Notes: a model not told the origin generated them from the letters alone. A DNA stretch of 64,000 nt from CAVZCK01 sp963798805 (GCA_963798805.1 CAWCVC010000010.1:992001-1056000); one strand, 5' to 3'; positions 19,180 to 28,384 are shown, numbered from the stretch's first letter. Program-made: numbers and translations.

Positions 19180-19739
19180 GGCCGTGCTTCTAGCTGAGCG
19201 GAATTTGCGCCGAGACGCCGGACGGTGATGTCCAAGCCGTCGTCCGCAGGCGAGGTGCGCAGCTCCAGCGAGGCCCCGAAATAGTCGCCGCAGCCTTTGA
19301 GCAGGCCCAGACAGAGATGGCCCAGAGGTCGGCAGGAGCGGTAGTTGATGCTCAGCACATCCTCGCTCTGCCGGCTGGCATGGATCGTCGGCAGCTCGGC
19401 ATCGGGATACAGCTTCAGCACCTCGGTATGGATCCTGACCTCGATTGTCTCCATGAAGTCCAGGGGATCGTTGCAGTTTTTGAAGAATGCCGGATAGATT
19501 TCTGAGAACCGGGCAAACAGGTTCTTACCGAATGTCTCGAGCAAATCCGCAACTGGCCTGCCGGACATCTTCGAATAGGCCGAAACCAGGGCCGCCATTT
19601 CGATATAAGGATAATTGCCGACGGCGGTATAAGCCCCTCCGGATGCCGGATTGGCGATCTCCAAAATAGCGTCGACCGTGTCGTAGCCGGACTGGCGTTC
19701 GACAAAATCCAAAAATTCCGTGAAGACGATGCCCTTCAT
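19176..19739 (-). CDS. H-NOX haem nitric-oxide sensor
   Basis: This 187-residue protein has the hallmarks of the H-NOX family. His104 in VRIHTEVLKLYP is the expected proximal haem ligand. YRSCR (Tyr133, Ser135, Arg137) is the Y-x-S-x-R motif that holds the haem propionates. Stand-alone bacterial H-NOX proteins bind NO and control a partner kinase or cyclic-di-GMP enzyme. Here the next gene overlaps by four bases and encodes a GGDEF-EAL protein, and a hybrid kinase is divergent. The start is the ATG after a GGAG site; an in-frame TTG directly before it is not needed. It is cytoplasmic. Confidence 0.9.
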   Translation of the reverse strand: MKGIVFTEFLDFVERQSGYDTVDAILEIANPASGGAYTAVGNYPYIEMAALVSAYSKMSGRPVADLLETFGKNLFARFSEIYPAFFKNCNDPLDFMETIEVRIHTEVLKLYPDAELPTIHASRQSEDVLSINYRSCRPLGHLCLGLLKGCGDYFGASLELRTSPADDGLDITVRRLGANSAQLEARP

Positions 19740-20166
19740 CAAGACAAGCTCCAGCTTTTCGGATTATTGTCTCACTCATTTATTTCGATAGCATAATCTA
19801 CAAGCGGTTGATTTAAGGGAACAATCATTTCAATTCTTCGCACCGGTGGTTAAGCGAAAATTTTCCGATGCATCCACCTGGGAAACGGATCCGCCCGCAA
19901 GGGAGCCTGCGAAACTCGCTGCCGCGCCGGGGATTATGTCCAAGGCTCGCTACGAAAGTTTTACGCACCGGCCGATAACAACTCAAGATTGCCGCCAGGA
20001 GCGACCCGAGGGGGACTTTCGTCAGGCCAAGCTCCTGCCGGAGCCACCGAAATCGGGCGCAGCCCGCCACGCACGCAATGGTTGAACTCTGTCCTCCCAT
20101 GCCTCGAAAAGTTGACGGATCCGTAAGGTCTATCCCTTAGTCTGGAGCGCACCGCGGAGGCTGCGT
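19740..20166. other. Divergent control region between H-NOX and the hybrid kinase
   Basis: These 427 bases hold the promoters of both transcripts. I found no clear FNR, NsrR or sigma54 site. The part nearest H-NOX (19740-19860) is AT-rich and suits a promoter. The rest has only short open frames without ribosome-binding sites. Confidence 0.5.
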
Positions 20167-21717
20167 GTGGCGTATCTACCGTCCGACAAGACCAATCGTT
20201 TCGAACTCCTAGAAGCGATCTTCGAAGCGCTTCCTGATCCCATCTTCGTCAAGAACAACAAGCACCAATGGATCTACGCCAATAAGCCCTACAAAACGCT
20301 GATCGGCGTCGAGGATCTGGTCGGAAAGGACGACACCTATGTCTACCCGCCGCATCAGGTGCAGATCTTCTGGTCGGAGGACGCCAAGGTCTTTCAAGGC
20401 CGGCATAGCCTGAACGAGGAGCTGGTCGCCAGGGACGTTTTCGCGCTGACCAAGAAGTTCCCGATCAGCCTGCCGGACGGGTCGACCGGACTCGTCGGCA
20501 TCATCTTCGACATCAGCTCGTACAAGAAAGCCGAGCGCATCGCCGAGCAGATCGCGGCGGCAAGCGCGGCGAAATCCCGCTTCCTGGCCATGGTCAGCCA
20601 TGAAATCCGCACGCCTCTCAACGGCGTGCTCGGCATGGCGCAGGCGCTGCAGGAGGACGATCTCGCGCCGCAGCAGCAGGAGAAGATCGCCACTATCCTG
20701 GAATCCGGCCAGACGCTGATGTCGATCATCAACGACCTCCTGGACATGTCCAAGATCGAGGCCGGCAAGCTCGAATTCTCGCCGGTCGATTGCGATCTGC
20801 GCCAGGTGGTCTCGGGCGTCGTCAGCCTGTTCGAGCCGCAGGCCCGCGCCAAGCAGATCGATTTCAACGTCCGCTTCGATGCGGAAACCCCCGAGATGCT
20901 GCGTTTCGATCCCGTCCGCGTGCGCCAGTGCATCTCGAACCTGGTCTCGAACGCGGTCAAATTCACGCAGATGGGCACCATCCACATCTCGGTCAGCAGC
21001 GAGCCCCGGGCGCTCGGCAAGCGCCTCGTCATAATTGCCGTGACCGATACCGGAATCGGCATTGAGGAAAACGTTCTCGGCATGCTGTTCTCCGAATTCA
21101 CGCAGGCGGATAATTCGACCACGCGACAATTCGGCGGCACCGGTCTCGGCCTTGCAATCACCCGACGGCTCGCCCGCCTGATGCACGGGGACGTGACGGT
21201 GAAAAGCGCCGAAGGCGCCGGATCGACATTTACTTTGTCCTTCGAGGCCCATGCCGCCGCCGCGGGCGGCAAGGTGGAGCAGGCTTTGTCGAGCGACAGC
21301 CCGGCGGAGGAGAACCTGTCCGATTTGCGCATCCTGCTCGTGGACGACAACCGCATCAACAGGCGCGTCGCGCGGCTCATGCTGGACCCGAGCGGCATCC
21401 AGGTCGTCGAGGCCGAGAACGGTCAGCAGGCGCTCGACTGCCTCGAGAAGCAGCGCTTCGACCTCGTGCTGCTGGACGTGCACATGCCGGTGATGGACGG
21501 CGTCGAAACTTTGGAGCGGGTGCGCGGGAGCGCGGAGCCATGGTCGCGGGTGCCGATCATCGCGCTGACCGCCGACGCCATGGCCAGCAATCGGCAGAAG
21601 CTGATTGCCCTCGGCATGAACGGCTATATTTCGAAGCCGATCGACCGCCAAAGTCTGATTGCCGAAATCTGCTCCGTACTCGGACGCAATTCCGCCCCGG
21701 CGCGCGCCGCGTCTTAG
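20167..21717 (+). CDS. Hybrid histidine kinase (PAS-HisKA-HATPase-REC)
   Basis: The 516-residue protein has a PAS-like sensor (about residues 15-115; LPDPIFVKNNKHQWIYANKP), a HisKA domain with the phosphoacceptor in AMVSHEIRTPLNG, a HATPase domain (NLVSNAVKFT, DTGIGI, GGTGLGL) and a C-terminal receiver domain with DDNRIN and the phosphoacceptor Asp in LVLLDVHMPVMDG. It has no membrane segment. Translation starts at GTG with GGAGG ten bases upstream. Divergence from the H-NOX operon suggests that H-NOX could be its input, as in known H-NOX/kinase pairs; this is inference. The TAG stop is the first base triplet of the 110-bp repeat. Confidence 0.9.
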   Translation: MAYLPSDKTNRFELLEAIFEALPDPIFVKNNKHQWIYANKPYKTLIGVEDLVGKDDTYVYPPHQVQIFWSEDAKVFQGRHSLNEELVARDVFALTKKFPISLPDGSTGLVGIIFDISSYKKAERIAEQIAAASAAKSRFLAMVSHEIRTPLNGVLGMAQALQEDDLAPQQQEKIATILESGQTLMSIINDLLDMSKIEAGKLEFSPVDCDLRQVVSGVVSLFEPQARAKQIDFNVRFDAETPEMLRFDPVRVRQCISNLVSNAVKFTQMGTIHISVSSEPRALGKRLVIIAVTDTGIGIEENVLGMLFSEFTQADNSTTRQFGGTGLGLAITRRLARLMHGDVTVKSAEGAGSTFTLSFEAHAAAAGGKVEQALSSDSPAEENLSDLRILLVDDNRINRRVARLMLDPSGIQVVEAENGQQALDCLEKQRFDLVLLDVHMPVMDGVETLERVRGSAEPWSRVPIIALTADAMASNRQKLIALGMNGYISKPIDRQSLIAEICSVLGRNSAPARAAS

Positions 21718-21822
21718 AGCGCGATCAGGAAAAGTGGAATCCGGTTTTCCGTCCGATCGCGCGACCAGCAAAGAATCGAAAGCGGGCCTCTGAGCTCAAG
21801 TGTTTCCAATTTGATCCCGCTC
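21715..21822 (-). repeat. 110-bp dispersed repeat, copy 2
   Basis: Reverse complement of the copy at 11256-11367, nearly identical through CGATTCTTTGCTGGTCGCGC and AACCGGATTCCACTTTTCC. Its edge TAGAGCGCGAT supplies the stop codon of the hybrid kinase. It lies between convergent genes, as does copy 1. Confidence 0.85.
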
Positions 21823-21824
21823 TG

Positions 21825-21866
21825 GAGCGGCGGACCCGCTTCGCACTTTTCGGTCCGATGCTCTAA
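21825..21866. repeat. Short repeat of the GCATCGGACCGAAA type, copy 1
   Basis: On the minus strand it begins TAGAGCATCGGACCGAAAAG and ends GGTCCGCCGCTCC. The same ends occur at 39326-39398. The TAG is the stop codon of the CoA-transferase/decarboxylase gene. It directly abuts the 110-bp repeat. Confidence 0.65.
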
Positions 21867-24580
21867 GCCTTCCGGCTCCAGAGCCCGAGAGCGGCATCGA
21901 CCGGGCCTTTGAGCGAGCGCGACAGGGCTGAGCCTTCCGAAATGTCGGCCAGCTCGGCGACGGCCTTCGAGACGGCGACCGGCCGACGGTTGGCGAAGGC
22001 CTCGTGGTTCACCTCGATCTTGCTCAGATCATAGAGATAGTTGACCATCAGCCCGTGCAACTCGCGGATGCCCTTGCGCGAGAGATCGGCCATCCAGTCG
22101 ATACGCTCGATGCTGGCGCCGTTGCCGAGATGGAAGCGCGCGACGGGATCGGTCGGCCCGCGATCGGAGCCCGCCCCGCTCAGATAGCGCGCGGCAAGCC
22201 TGAGCAGCGCGCCATGCAATAGCGTCGCACGGCTGTAGCCGTCCATCTCGGCCTTGGCGCCGAGTGCCAGGATCGCTTCGTGCAGATCCTCCGTCCCACT
22301 CTCATCCATGAGCTGTTCGGCGAGCGCGCGTGGAAGGTGGGCGCTCAAGTCCGTCTGTGGATTTTCCAGCCAGGCGCGGAAGCGCGGCATCGGAGACAGG
22401 GTGGCGAAGGTCCGCAGACCCGGCAGCTCGGCGGCAAGATCGAAGGCGACCTGCTTGATGAGGAAATTGCCGAAGGAGACACCGCGCAGGCCCGGCTGAC
22501 AGTTGGAGATGGAATAGAAGATCGCCGTGTCCGCCTCGATCTCACTGCCTTCGATGATCGGCGCGCGGATGATCGGCTCGATCTTCTCGGCAAGGGCATT
22601 GACCAGCGCGACCTCGAGAAAGATCAGCGGCTCCTCCGGCAGCGCCGGATGGAAGAAGGCAAAGCAGCGCCGGTCGGGCGCAAGGCGCCGCCGCAGATCG
22701 TCCCAGCCTTCGATAGCGTGCACCGCCTCGTGATTGATCAGCTTTTCCAGGATGGCGGCCGAGGTATTCCAGTCGATGCGCTGCAATTCGAGGAAGCCGC
22801 GATTGAACCAGGAATTGAAGAGGTGCAGGAGATCGCCGTTGACCGGCCCGAGCTCCGGGTTGGCGGGAAGCTGCTCCAGGAGATATTCGCGCAGGCGGAC
22901 GAGCGTCGCCGTGCCCTCCGGTGCCATGTTCATGCGCCGGAAAAGCTCCTGGCGCGGCGGCTCGACGGCGGCCGAGAGCCTGGCGAGGGTCTCGGCGGTC
23001 TGATTGGCGCGCCAGCGGTTCGCGGCCTTGGTGATGGCTTTCGGATCGGGCGCGTAGCGCTTGGCCAGGAGGTCGAGAAACTCGAACCGTTCCGCGCCGC
23101 CGAGAGAGAGCACCAGGCTGATGAGCTCATGCGCAATCACCGTGCCGAGCACCTCGCCGCGCTCCGAAAGCAGGGCATCGGCAAGGGCGGTCGCCCGCTC
23201 CGTGAGCGTGCCTTCGGCGCCGACCGCCGTCAGCGGCTCGGCATCGCGGACGACGGCGCGGCGAAGCTGCTCGATGAAGCGCAGCGCGCTGCGGGAGGCG
23301 CGGGTCATGACGCTGCCGCCCGTGGCTAAGGCCGCGCTCGCGGGTGCAACGTCACGCGAGCTGATCTCGCCGAGGATCGCCTCGCGGTCGGCGTCGAGAT
23401 GCGGCGCGGGCCGCCTCGTATCCGGATCGGCGAAGCCCGACAGCTTGATCGGATTGCCGGCCATCAGCAGCGTTCCGGTCTCCGGATCGTCGGCCGTCAC
23501 CACCATGTTGCGCGAGCGCACATGCGGGTCGGCGAGCACCTTGTCGATGCTGTTGATCGGCCCGCAGGGCACGCCGGCCTTGTCGAGGATCTCCAGCCAT
23601 TCATGGATGGTGCGGACCTTCAGCGCGTCGTTGATTTCCTCGGCGAGCGGCTCCCAATTCTCCGTGCGCAGACCGTTCGTGGTGAAGCGCGGATCTTTCA
23701 CCAGCTCCGGCGCGCCGATCGCATCGGCCATCTTCTTGAACAGCAGGTCATTGCCGGCTGCGATCACCATCCAGCCGTCCTCGGCATGGAAAGCGGCGAA
23801 GGGTGTGATCGAGGGATGACGCTCGCCGATCGGGCCGGCGACCTCGCCAGTCGCGGCATAGCGGGCGATGGCGTTCTCCAGGATCGCCACCTGGCAGTCG
23901 AGCATGCCGACATCGATCTTGATCGCCTCCCCGGTCAGCGCGCGGTGGAACAGAGCGGCATTGACGCCGACCGCGGTGAACAGCCCGGCGGTAATGTCGC
24001 CGATCGAGGTCCCGACGCGCACCGGCGGCTGGCCGGGATGTCCGGTCACGCTCATGATACCGCCCATCGCCTGCACCACCATGTCGTAGGCGGCGCGCTT
24101 GGAATAGGGGCCGGTATGGCCGAAGCCTGAGGCGGCGGCATAGATCAGGCGCGGATAGTCCGCATGCAGATTGTCCCAGCCGAAGCCGAGCTTCTCCATG
24201 GTGCCAGGCCGGAAGTTCTCGACCAGCACATCGGCGCGGGTCAGCAGCTTGGCGAAGACCGCCTTGTCGCCGGCATCCTTGAGATTGAGCGCGATCGACT
24301 CCTTGCCGCGATTGAGCGAGCCGAAATAGGCGGACACGCCGTTCATGAACGGGCCGTAAGCGCGGCTGTCGTCGCCCGTTTTCGGCTGCTCGACCTTGAT
24401 CACCCGCGCGCCGAGATCGGCGAGGATCATGGTGCAATAGGGGCCGGCGAGCACGCGTGTCAGGTCGATGACAGTGACGCCGGCGAGCGGCCCGTCGGAC
24501 GTGCCCTGCTGATGGCCGGAGATTTCGGCCGAAGGCTCCTGCTCCTCGGTGTCAGCGGCGGCAATTCTGGCCTCGCTCAT
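21863..24580 (-). CDS. Family III CoA-transferase fused to malonyl-CoA decarboxylase
   Basis: The 905-residue frame encodes two complete enzymes. Residues 31 to about 415 form a CaiB/BaiF-type CoA-transferase (VIDLTRVLAGPYCT, ENFRPGTMEKLG, catalytic Asp195 in GTSIGDITAGL). Residues 425-905 form a malonyl-CoA decarboxylase, with SISNCQPGLRG around Ser692 and DPVARFHLGNG with His817, matching the catalytic Ser and His of that family. The linker has no stop, and the Met at residue 425 has no good ribosome-binding site, which supports a true fusion. Inferred role: transfer CoA from acetyl-CoA to malonate, then decarboxylate malonyl-CoA and regenerate acetyl-CoA. The start at 24580 has GAGGGTGG upstream; the longer frame to 25042 overlaps the VOC gene and is rejected. 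Confidence 0.85.
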   Translation of the reverse strand: MSEARIAAADTEEQEPSAEISGHQQGTSDGPLAGVTVIDLTRVLAGPYCTMILADLGARVIKVEQPKTGDDSRAYGPFMNGVSAYFGSLNRGKESIALNLKDAGDKAVFAKLLTRADVLVENFRPGTMEKLGFGWDNLHADYPRLIYAAASGFGHTGPYSKRAAYDMVVQAMGGIMSVTGHPGQPPVRVGTSIGDITAGLFTAVGVNAALFHRALTGEAIKIDVGMLDCQVAILENAIARYAATGEVAGPIGERHPSITPFAAFHAEDGWMVIAAGNDLLFKKMADAIGAPELVKDPRFTTNGLRTENWEPLAEEINDALKVRTIHEWLEILDKAGVPCGPINSIDKVLADPHVRSRNMVVTADDPETGTLLMAGNPIKLSGFADPDTRRPAPHLDADREAILGEISSRDVAPASAALATGGSVMTRASRSALRFIEQLRRAVVRDAEPLTAVGAEGTLTERATALADALLSERGEVLGTVIAHELISLVLSLGGAERFEFLDLLAKRYAPDPKAITKAANRWRANQTAETLARLSAAVEPPRQELFRRMNMAPEGTATLVRLREYLLEQLPANPELGPVNGDLLHLFNSWFNRGFLELQRIDWNTSAAILEKLINHEAVHAIEGWDDLRRRLAPDRRCFAFFHPALPEEPLIFLEVALVNALAEKIEPIIRAPIIEGSEIEADTAIFYSISNCQPGLRGVSFGNFLIKQVAFDLAAELPGLRTFATLSPMPRFRAWLENPQTDLSAHLPRALAEQLMDESGTEDLHEAILALGAKAEMDGYSRATLLHGALLRLAARYLSGAGSDRGPTDPVARFHLGNGASIERIDWMADLSRKGIRELHGLMVNYLYDLSKIEVNHEAFANRRPVAVSKAVAELADISEGSALSRSLKGPVDAALGLWSRKA

Positions 24581-24942
24581 TATACCACCCTCGCGAATGT
24601 GTCCGGGCTCGGTGCCGGCCCTGTCATGCGGATGTCCGAATCTGGAACCACGAATGCCGGGATAAGCCAGCGGCTTACGATCGTCACCTGTTTTCCTCCC
24701 GAATGAGATCGCCGAGGTCATCCGGCTACGTTTGTACTCTTCTTGAGCTTTATTGTATGCAGCGGGACGCCGGCTTGCCAGCGGCTGGGGCGATTTTGTG
24801 ATCCGGAAATGCTGAAATCGTCTGCACAATCCTGATCTTGGGAGGCGCAGGCATGCTTGCAGCCCCGCAATGCCTGGCTTGCGCCGCTTCCCGCCGGTTT
24901 GGCGCGCGCCTATATCAAAGGCGCCCGCGAAGGAGCACCGCC
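24581..24942. promoter_or_regulatory. Divergent promoter region with a weak MatR-like half site
   Basis: This 362-base gap serves the fusion gene and the VOC gene. TTGTATGCA at 24763-24771 resembles, with one mismatch, the TTGTATACA core bound by MatR, the GntR-family malonate regulator of rhizobia. One near-match is weak evidence. I saw no gene in the gap. Confidence 0.25.
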
Positions 24943-25467
24943 ATGACAGTCCAGGCCAGTCTTGCCGAATTCCGCCCTGCCCGGCCGATCCCGCCCGGCG
25001 CCCGCATCGGCCATGTGCATCTGAAGGTCGCCGATATTCCACGCTCGCTCGCCTTCTATGTCGGCGTGCTCGGTTTCGAGCTGATGACCAGCTACGGCGA
25101 CAAGGCGGCCTTCCTGTCGGCGGGCGGCTATCACCACCACATCGCGCTCAACACCTGGGAGAGCCTCGGCGGATCGCCGCCGCCCGCCGGCACGACCGGC
25201 CTCTACCACCTCGCCATCCTCTATCCGACGCGGGCGGATCTGGCCGATGCGCTTCGCCGCCTGGAAGATGCGGGCATCCCGCTCGACGGCGCGAGCGATC
25301 ACGGCGTCAGCCAGGCGCTTTATCTGCGCGACCCGGACGAGAACGGCGTCGAGCTGTATTGGGACCGGCCGGAGAGCGAATGGCCGCGCGACGCCGAGGG
25401 CAAGCTCAACATGTTCACGCGGCGGCTCGATCTCGACAGCCTGCGGGCGGAGTTGGGGCCGAGGTGA
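24943..25467 (+). CDS. VOC-family (glyoxalase/extradiol dioxygenase-like) protein
   Basis: A 174-residue protein with the VOC opening IGHVHLKVADIPRSLAFYVG, a central YHHHIALNTW, then LYHLAILYP and the metal-site Glu in DENGVELYWD. It resembles CatE-type ring-cleavage dioxygenases and glyoxalases, metal enzymes of the cytoplasm. The substrate cannot be assigned. AAGGAG stands nine bases before the ATG. It is divergent from the CoA-transferase/decarboxylase gene and may share its control region. Confidence 0.85.
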   Translation: MTVQASLAEFRPARPIPPGARIGHVHLKVADIPRSLAFYVGVLGFELMTSYGDKAAFLSAGGYHHHIALNTWESLGGSPPPAGTTGLYHLAILYPTRADLADALRRLEDAGIPLDGASDHGVSQALYLRDPDENGVELYWDRPESEWPRDAEGKLNMFTRRLDLDSLRAELGPR

Positions 25468-25669
25468 TTGGGCGGAGGCGGATTGCAGCGATCTCCCGCG
25501 AGGGGAGCTGCGCTCGCCCGGAAATGATGCAGCGGGTCAGCGGCCCCCGACGTCTCCCCGGAGACGCTACAGGCGCCGATCGCCGACAATCTTAAGGCAA
25601 TGGTGCGGGTGCGGTGACGGACCAATGTCAACCCTTCCTTCACCAACTCCTCAGATCGCGGCAGCGAAC

Positions 25670-26298
25670 TTATCCCCGCTTCTCTACGCGCCCCTATACT
25701 CGGCGCCGTCGCTTCCCGATGAGGGGACGCCGGGCTTAAGACCGACTTGGCTCTGTGGGAGGCGATTGCGGCGCCTGGGAAGTTCCCATGTGGGATGGCC
25801 AAGTCGTGAGAAAGATGCGGCCGGCCACACGGCAGGAGTAACGATCCAGAACCCAGGGGCGCGGTACCGGCCCACCCGTTTGCTGGAATGCGCGGGTCAA
25901 AGGTGTCGCCAGGCTAGATGCGCGAGCCGAAAGCTGCGGCCCCGCACCCCGGCCCGAACTCGGCTCCGGTGCGCTGCCAGCATCGATCCGAACGCAGGCT
26001 CTGCCGGAGTTCGGCAAAATCGATGCGCAAAAAAGTGCATCCTTGCCGATGCCGGCGGAAGCCGAGATCTGGCATCGATGTACCCGGCGGAAATGGAGCG
26101 GCTTTCGCGAAGGGCTCGGGCTCGGAAGAGACGCCAGGCGCACCATGCTGGGTAAGAGGCGGACCGCACCATAATATCGCCGCGCGTGGGCAGCCGTCAG
26201 GCTGAACACTAAACTACGGACCAGCCTCGCGGCTGCCCGCGCCGTCCCTTATGGGCGGAGAGACGATCGCAAAACCTCGCGGGTCCGCCCGGCGAGCC
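25670..26298 (-). repeat. Composite intergenic repeat, copy 2
   Basis: Inverted relative to copy 1 (5371-5990) and similar over about 600 bases. Its segment GCGGGCAGCCGCGAGG-CTGGTCCGTAG, then CAGCCTGACGGCTGCCC, forms a long hairpin, shared with the partial copy at 3357. It lacks the nested GCATGATC palindrome. No function is known. Confidence 0.75.
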
Positions 26299-26319
26299 AT
26301 TTGCTGCTGCGCCAGCGGA

Positions 26320-26341
26320 ATGGATACCCGCTTTCGCGGGT
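26320..26341. repeat. GGATACCCGC palindrome
   Basis: GGATACCCGC-TTTC-GCGGGTAT, a perfect stem of nine to ten bases. It is the counterpart of the GGATCCCCGC palindrome near 15447 with compensating changes in both arms. Confidence 0.6.
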
Positions 26342-26714
26342 ATGGACGAAGGAGGTGAGGCAAGGTGAGCGGATTGGCGTCGGGTGGCAAGGAATCCGTC
26401 ACCCCGGACAAGCGAAGCGCAGATCCGGGGTCACATTCCGAGACGCCCTATGGGACCCCGGCTCGGCCCGACGGTCGCCTGCCCCGGTCTGCGAACCGGG
26501 GTCCGGGGCGACGAAGGAGGCGAGGCGAGGGGATCGGCCGTTTCGATGAAAACGAGCATGTATTGCATGGCACTGTTCCTTTTCGAGCGAAATGTAAAGC
26601 CGCCGCGCCGTCTCCGGCAACGGCATTACATAGAGGCGCGGGGCCGCTCGATTTCGACAGCGGGCCAAAAATTTTTTTTTTGCGAAAACGCCAGCAGAGC
26701 GCGACGCTCGCCCG

Positions 26715-27539
26715 TCAATAGCCGGGCAGCACCAGGATCTTCGGACTGGCCGGCAGGCTTGCCGCCGAGACGACCACGGTCGGCTTGTCGCTCATCTCGA
26801 CCGGAAAGCTCTCGCCCATCAGCTTCAGAAACCGCCCGAGCGTCTGCTGGTTGAAATAATGCATCGGCAGAATGAGACGCGCCTTGAGCAGCTTCAAGAC
26901 ATCGACCATCGCCGATTGCTGCATCGTATAGGCGCCGTCGACCGGCACCATCACCACGTCGAGCTGGCCGATCAGCGCGAGGTGCTCCGGCCCGAGCGGG
27001 TGATGCAAATGGCCGAGATGGCCGATGCAGAGATCGGCGACCTCGAAAATGAAGATGGAATTGCCGTCCTTCTCACGGATGCCGTCCCAGCTGCGAATAT
27101 CCGTCGTCACATTGCGGATCAGCACATCGCCGACGGTGAGATTGTACCTTGCCGGGGCGCCCGGCGTGCCCCAGCCGCGCAGCACATATTTGATGTGCGG
27201 GTCGGGGAAGTCGGTGTAGTGGCTCGGATGGGCGTGGTTCATGGTGACGACGTCGGGTATCCGGCCGTTGCCGGCATAACCGGAGTAGTCCGTGGCGATC
27301 ACCACGCCGCCGGCGGTTTCGATGCGGAAGGTGGCGTGGCCAACGAAGGTGATGGTGACCTCGTCATTCGGGAGCGCGGTCGTGGTCAGCGAGACGAAGC
27401 GGACGCCTGGCGTGTTCTGGGCGAGGGCGACACAGCGGCTGCCGGAGGCGGCTTCGGCGGCACGGGGCAGACAGGCCGAGACGATCGCCGCCAGCGCGAT
27501 CAGCGCAAAACGCCGCGGCAGCTCTAAGAGATCGATCAT
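26715..27539 (-). CDS. Exported MBL-fold metallo-hydrolase
   Basis: A 274-residue protein whose N-terminus is a signal sequence; IVSAC fits a lipoprotein box, and AEAAS offers an alternative signal-peptidase I site. The mature part has the metallo-beta-lactamase layout: VTITFVGHATFRIE, TMNHAHPSHYTDF (a variant of HxHxDH), HLGHLHHPLG, and PMHYFNQQTL near the C-terminus. The variant His motif leaves metal binding likely but the activity uncertain. Family members of this type (UlaG-like or phospholipase-like) act on diverse substrates. The gene is divergent from the RraA-like gene with 114 bases between the starts. Confidence 0.8.
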   Translation of the reverse strand: MIDLLELPRRFALIALAAIVSACLPRAAEAASGSRCVALAQNTPGVRFVSLTTTALPNDEVTITFVGHATFRIETAGGVVIATDYSGYAGNGRIPDVVTMNHAHPSHYTDFPDPHIKYVLRGWGTPGAPARYNLTVGDVLIRNVTTDIRSWDGIREKDGNSIFIFEVADLCIGHLGHLHHPLGPEHLALIGQLDVVMVPVDGAYTMQQSAMVDVLKLLKARLILPMHYFNQQTLGRFLKLMGESFPVEMSDKPTVVVSAASLPASPKILVLPGY

Positions 27540-27653
27540 GCGGGGGCTCGATTGGTGTATAGCTGTTGCGCCATTATAAGGTCTTTTCTGGATATCCGGA
27601 AATCGGGCGGGGCGCGCGGCCCCGGTGATCAACGCGAGGAGCATGAAAACGCG

Positions 27654-28358
27654 ATGTCCACCTATCCGTCAGACATCATCGAGAAATACCGGTCCGTGAC
27701 CACGGCGACCCTCACCACGGTGCTGCTCAAGAAAGGCTTGCGCAATGTATGGGTGCGCGGCGCTTTTCCGCTGGTGGCCGGGGCGAAGCGCATCGCCGGG
27801 CCGGCCTTCACACTGCGCTTCGTGCCGGCGCGCGAGGATCTGGCGACGCCCGCTTCCTGGTCCTCGCCGATCTCGACCCGCGCGGCCATCGAGGCCATGC
27901 CGGAGGGCTGTATCGCGGTGGTCGATGCCGGCGGCGCGCGCGATGCAGGGATTTTCGGCGACATCCTTTGCGAGCGGATGAAGCGCCGCAATGTCGCGGC
28001 GCTGTTGACGGACGGGGTGGTGCGCGACCTTGAAGGCGTGCTCGGCACCGGCCTCGATGTCTGGGCCTCGGGCGCGGCGGCGCCACCTTCCGTTGCGGGG
28101 CTCACCTTCGTCGCCTGGCAGCAGCCGGTCGGCTGCGGCGGCGTGGCGGTTTTTCCGGATGATCTGATGGTGCTCGACCGGGACGGCGCGGTTGTGGTGC
28201 CGAAAGCTTTGGTCGAGCCGGTGCTGGCCGAAGCGCTGGAGCAGGAAGCGCTGGAAGAGTGGCTGATGAGCGAGGTGCGAGGGGGCGCCAGCCTGCCGGG
28301 CCTCTATCCGCCGAATGAGGAGAACCGCAGGCGGTACGAGGAGAGCCGGAAGCAGTGA
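27654..28358 (+). CDS. RraA-like / HMG-aldolase-type protein
   Basis: A 234-residue protein of the RraA superfamily, recognisable by GAFPLVAGAKRIAGPAFTLRF, CIAVVDAGGARDAGIFGDIL, LLTDGVVRD and PDDLMVLDRDGAVVVP. The GGxxDxxxxG-type loop and the R-D pair support divalent-metal aldolase activity, such as 4-hydroxy-4-methyl-2-oxoglutarate aldolase. True RraA regulators of RNase E are shorter (about 160 residues), so an enzyme is more likely. A GAGGAG lies somewhat far upstream of the ATG. Confidence 0.8.
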   Translation: MSTYPSDIIEKYRSVTTATLTTVLLKKGLRNVWVRGAFPLVAGAKRIAGPAFTLRFVPAREDLATPASWSSPISTRAAIEAMPEGCIAVVDAGGARDAGIFGDILCERMKRRNVAALLTDGVVRDLEGVLGTGLDVWASGAAAPPSVAGLTFVAWQQPVGCGGVAVFPDDLMVLDRDGAVVVPKALVEPVLAEALEQEALEEWLMSEVRGGASLPGLYPPNEENRRRYEESRKQ

Positions 28359-28384
28359 CTTGCCCGCCGGCCGAATGGCCCCGC

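Larger units (their letters stand above)
25468..26714. other. Gene-free, repeat-rich region
   Basis: No credible gene is present. The region holds copy 2 of the composite repeat, the GGATACCCGC palindrome, a run of CCCCGG/CCGGGG hairpins (about 26400-26520) and, at about 26670-26681, a run of ten T after a run of five A. The frames found here, up to 157 codons, read through repeat DNA and lack ribosome-binding sites. Confidence 0.7.

Noticed and set aside
24581..25042. Upstream extension of the CoA-transferase/decarboxylase frame
   Set aside because: It overlaps the VOC gene on the other strand and encodes Arg/Gly-rich sequence without motifs; the ATG at 24580 has a ribosome-binding site.
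25736..26209. 157-codon minus-strand frame
   Set aside because: It lies wholly inside the composite repeat, has no ribosome-binding site, and the matching region of copy 1 does not keep the frame.
26400..26520. CCCCGG/CCGGGG runs as a CRISPR-like array
   Set aside because: The units are palindromic, unequal and unevenly spaced, with no spacers and no cas genes.
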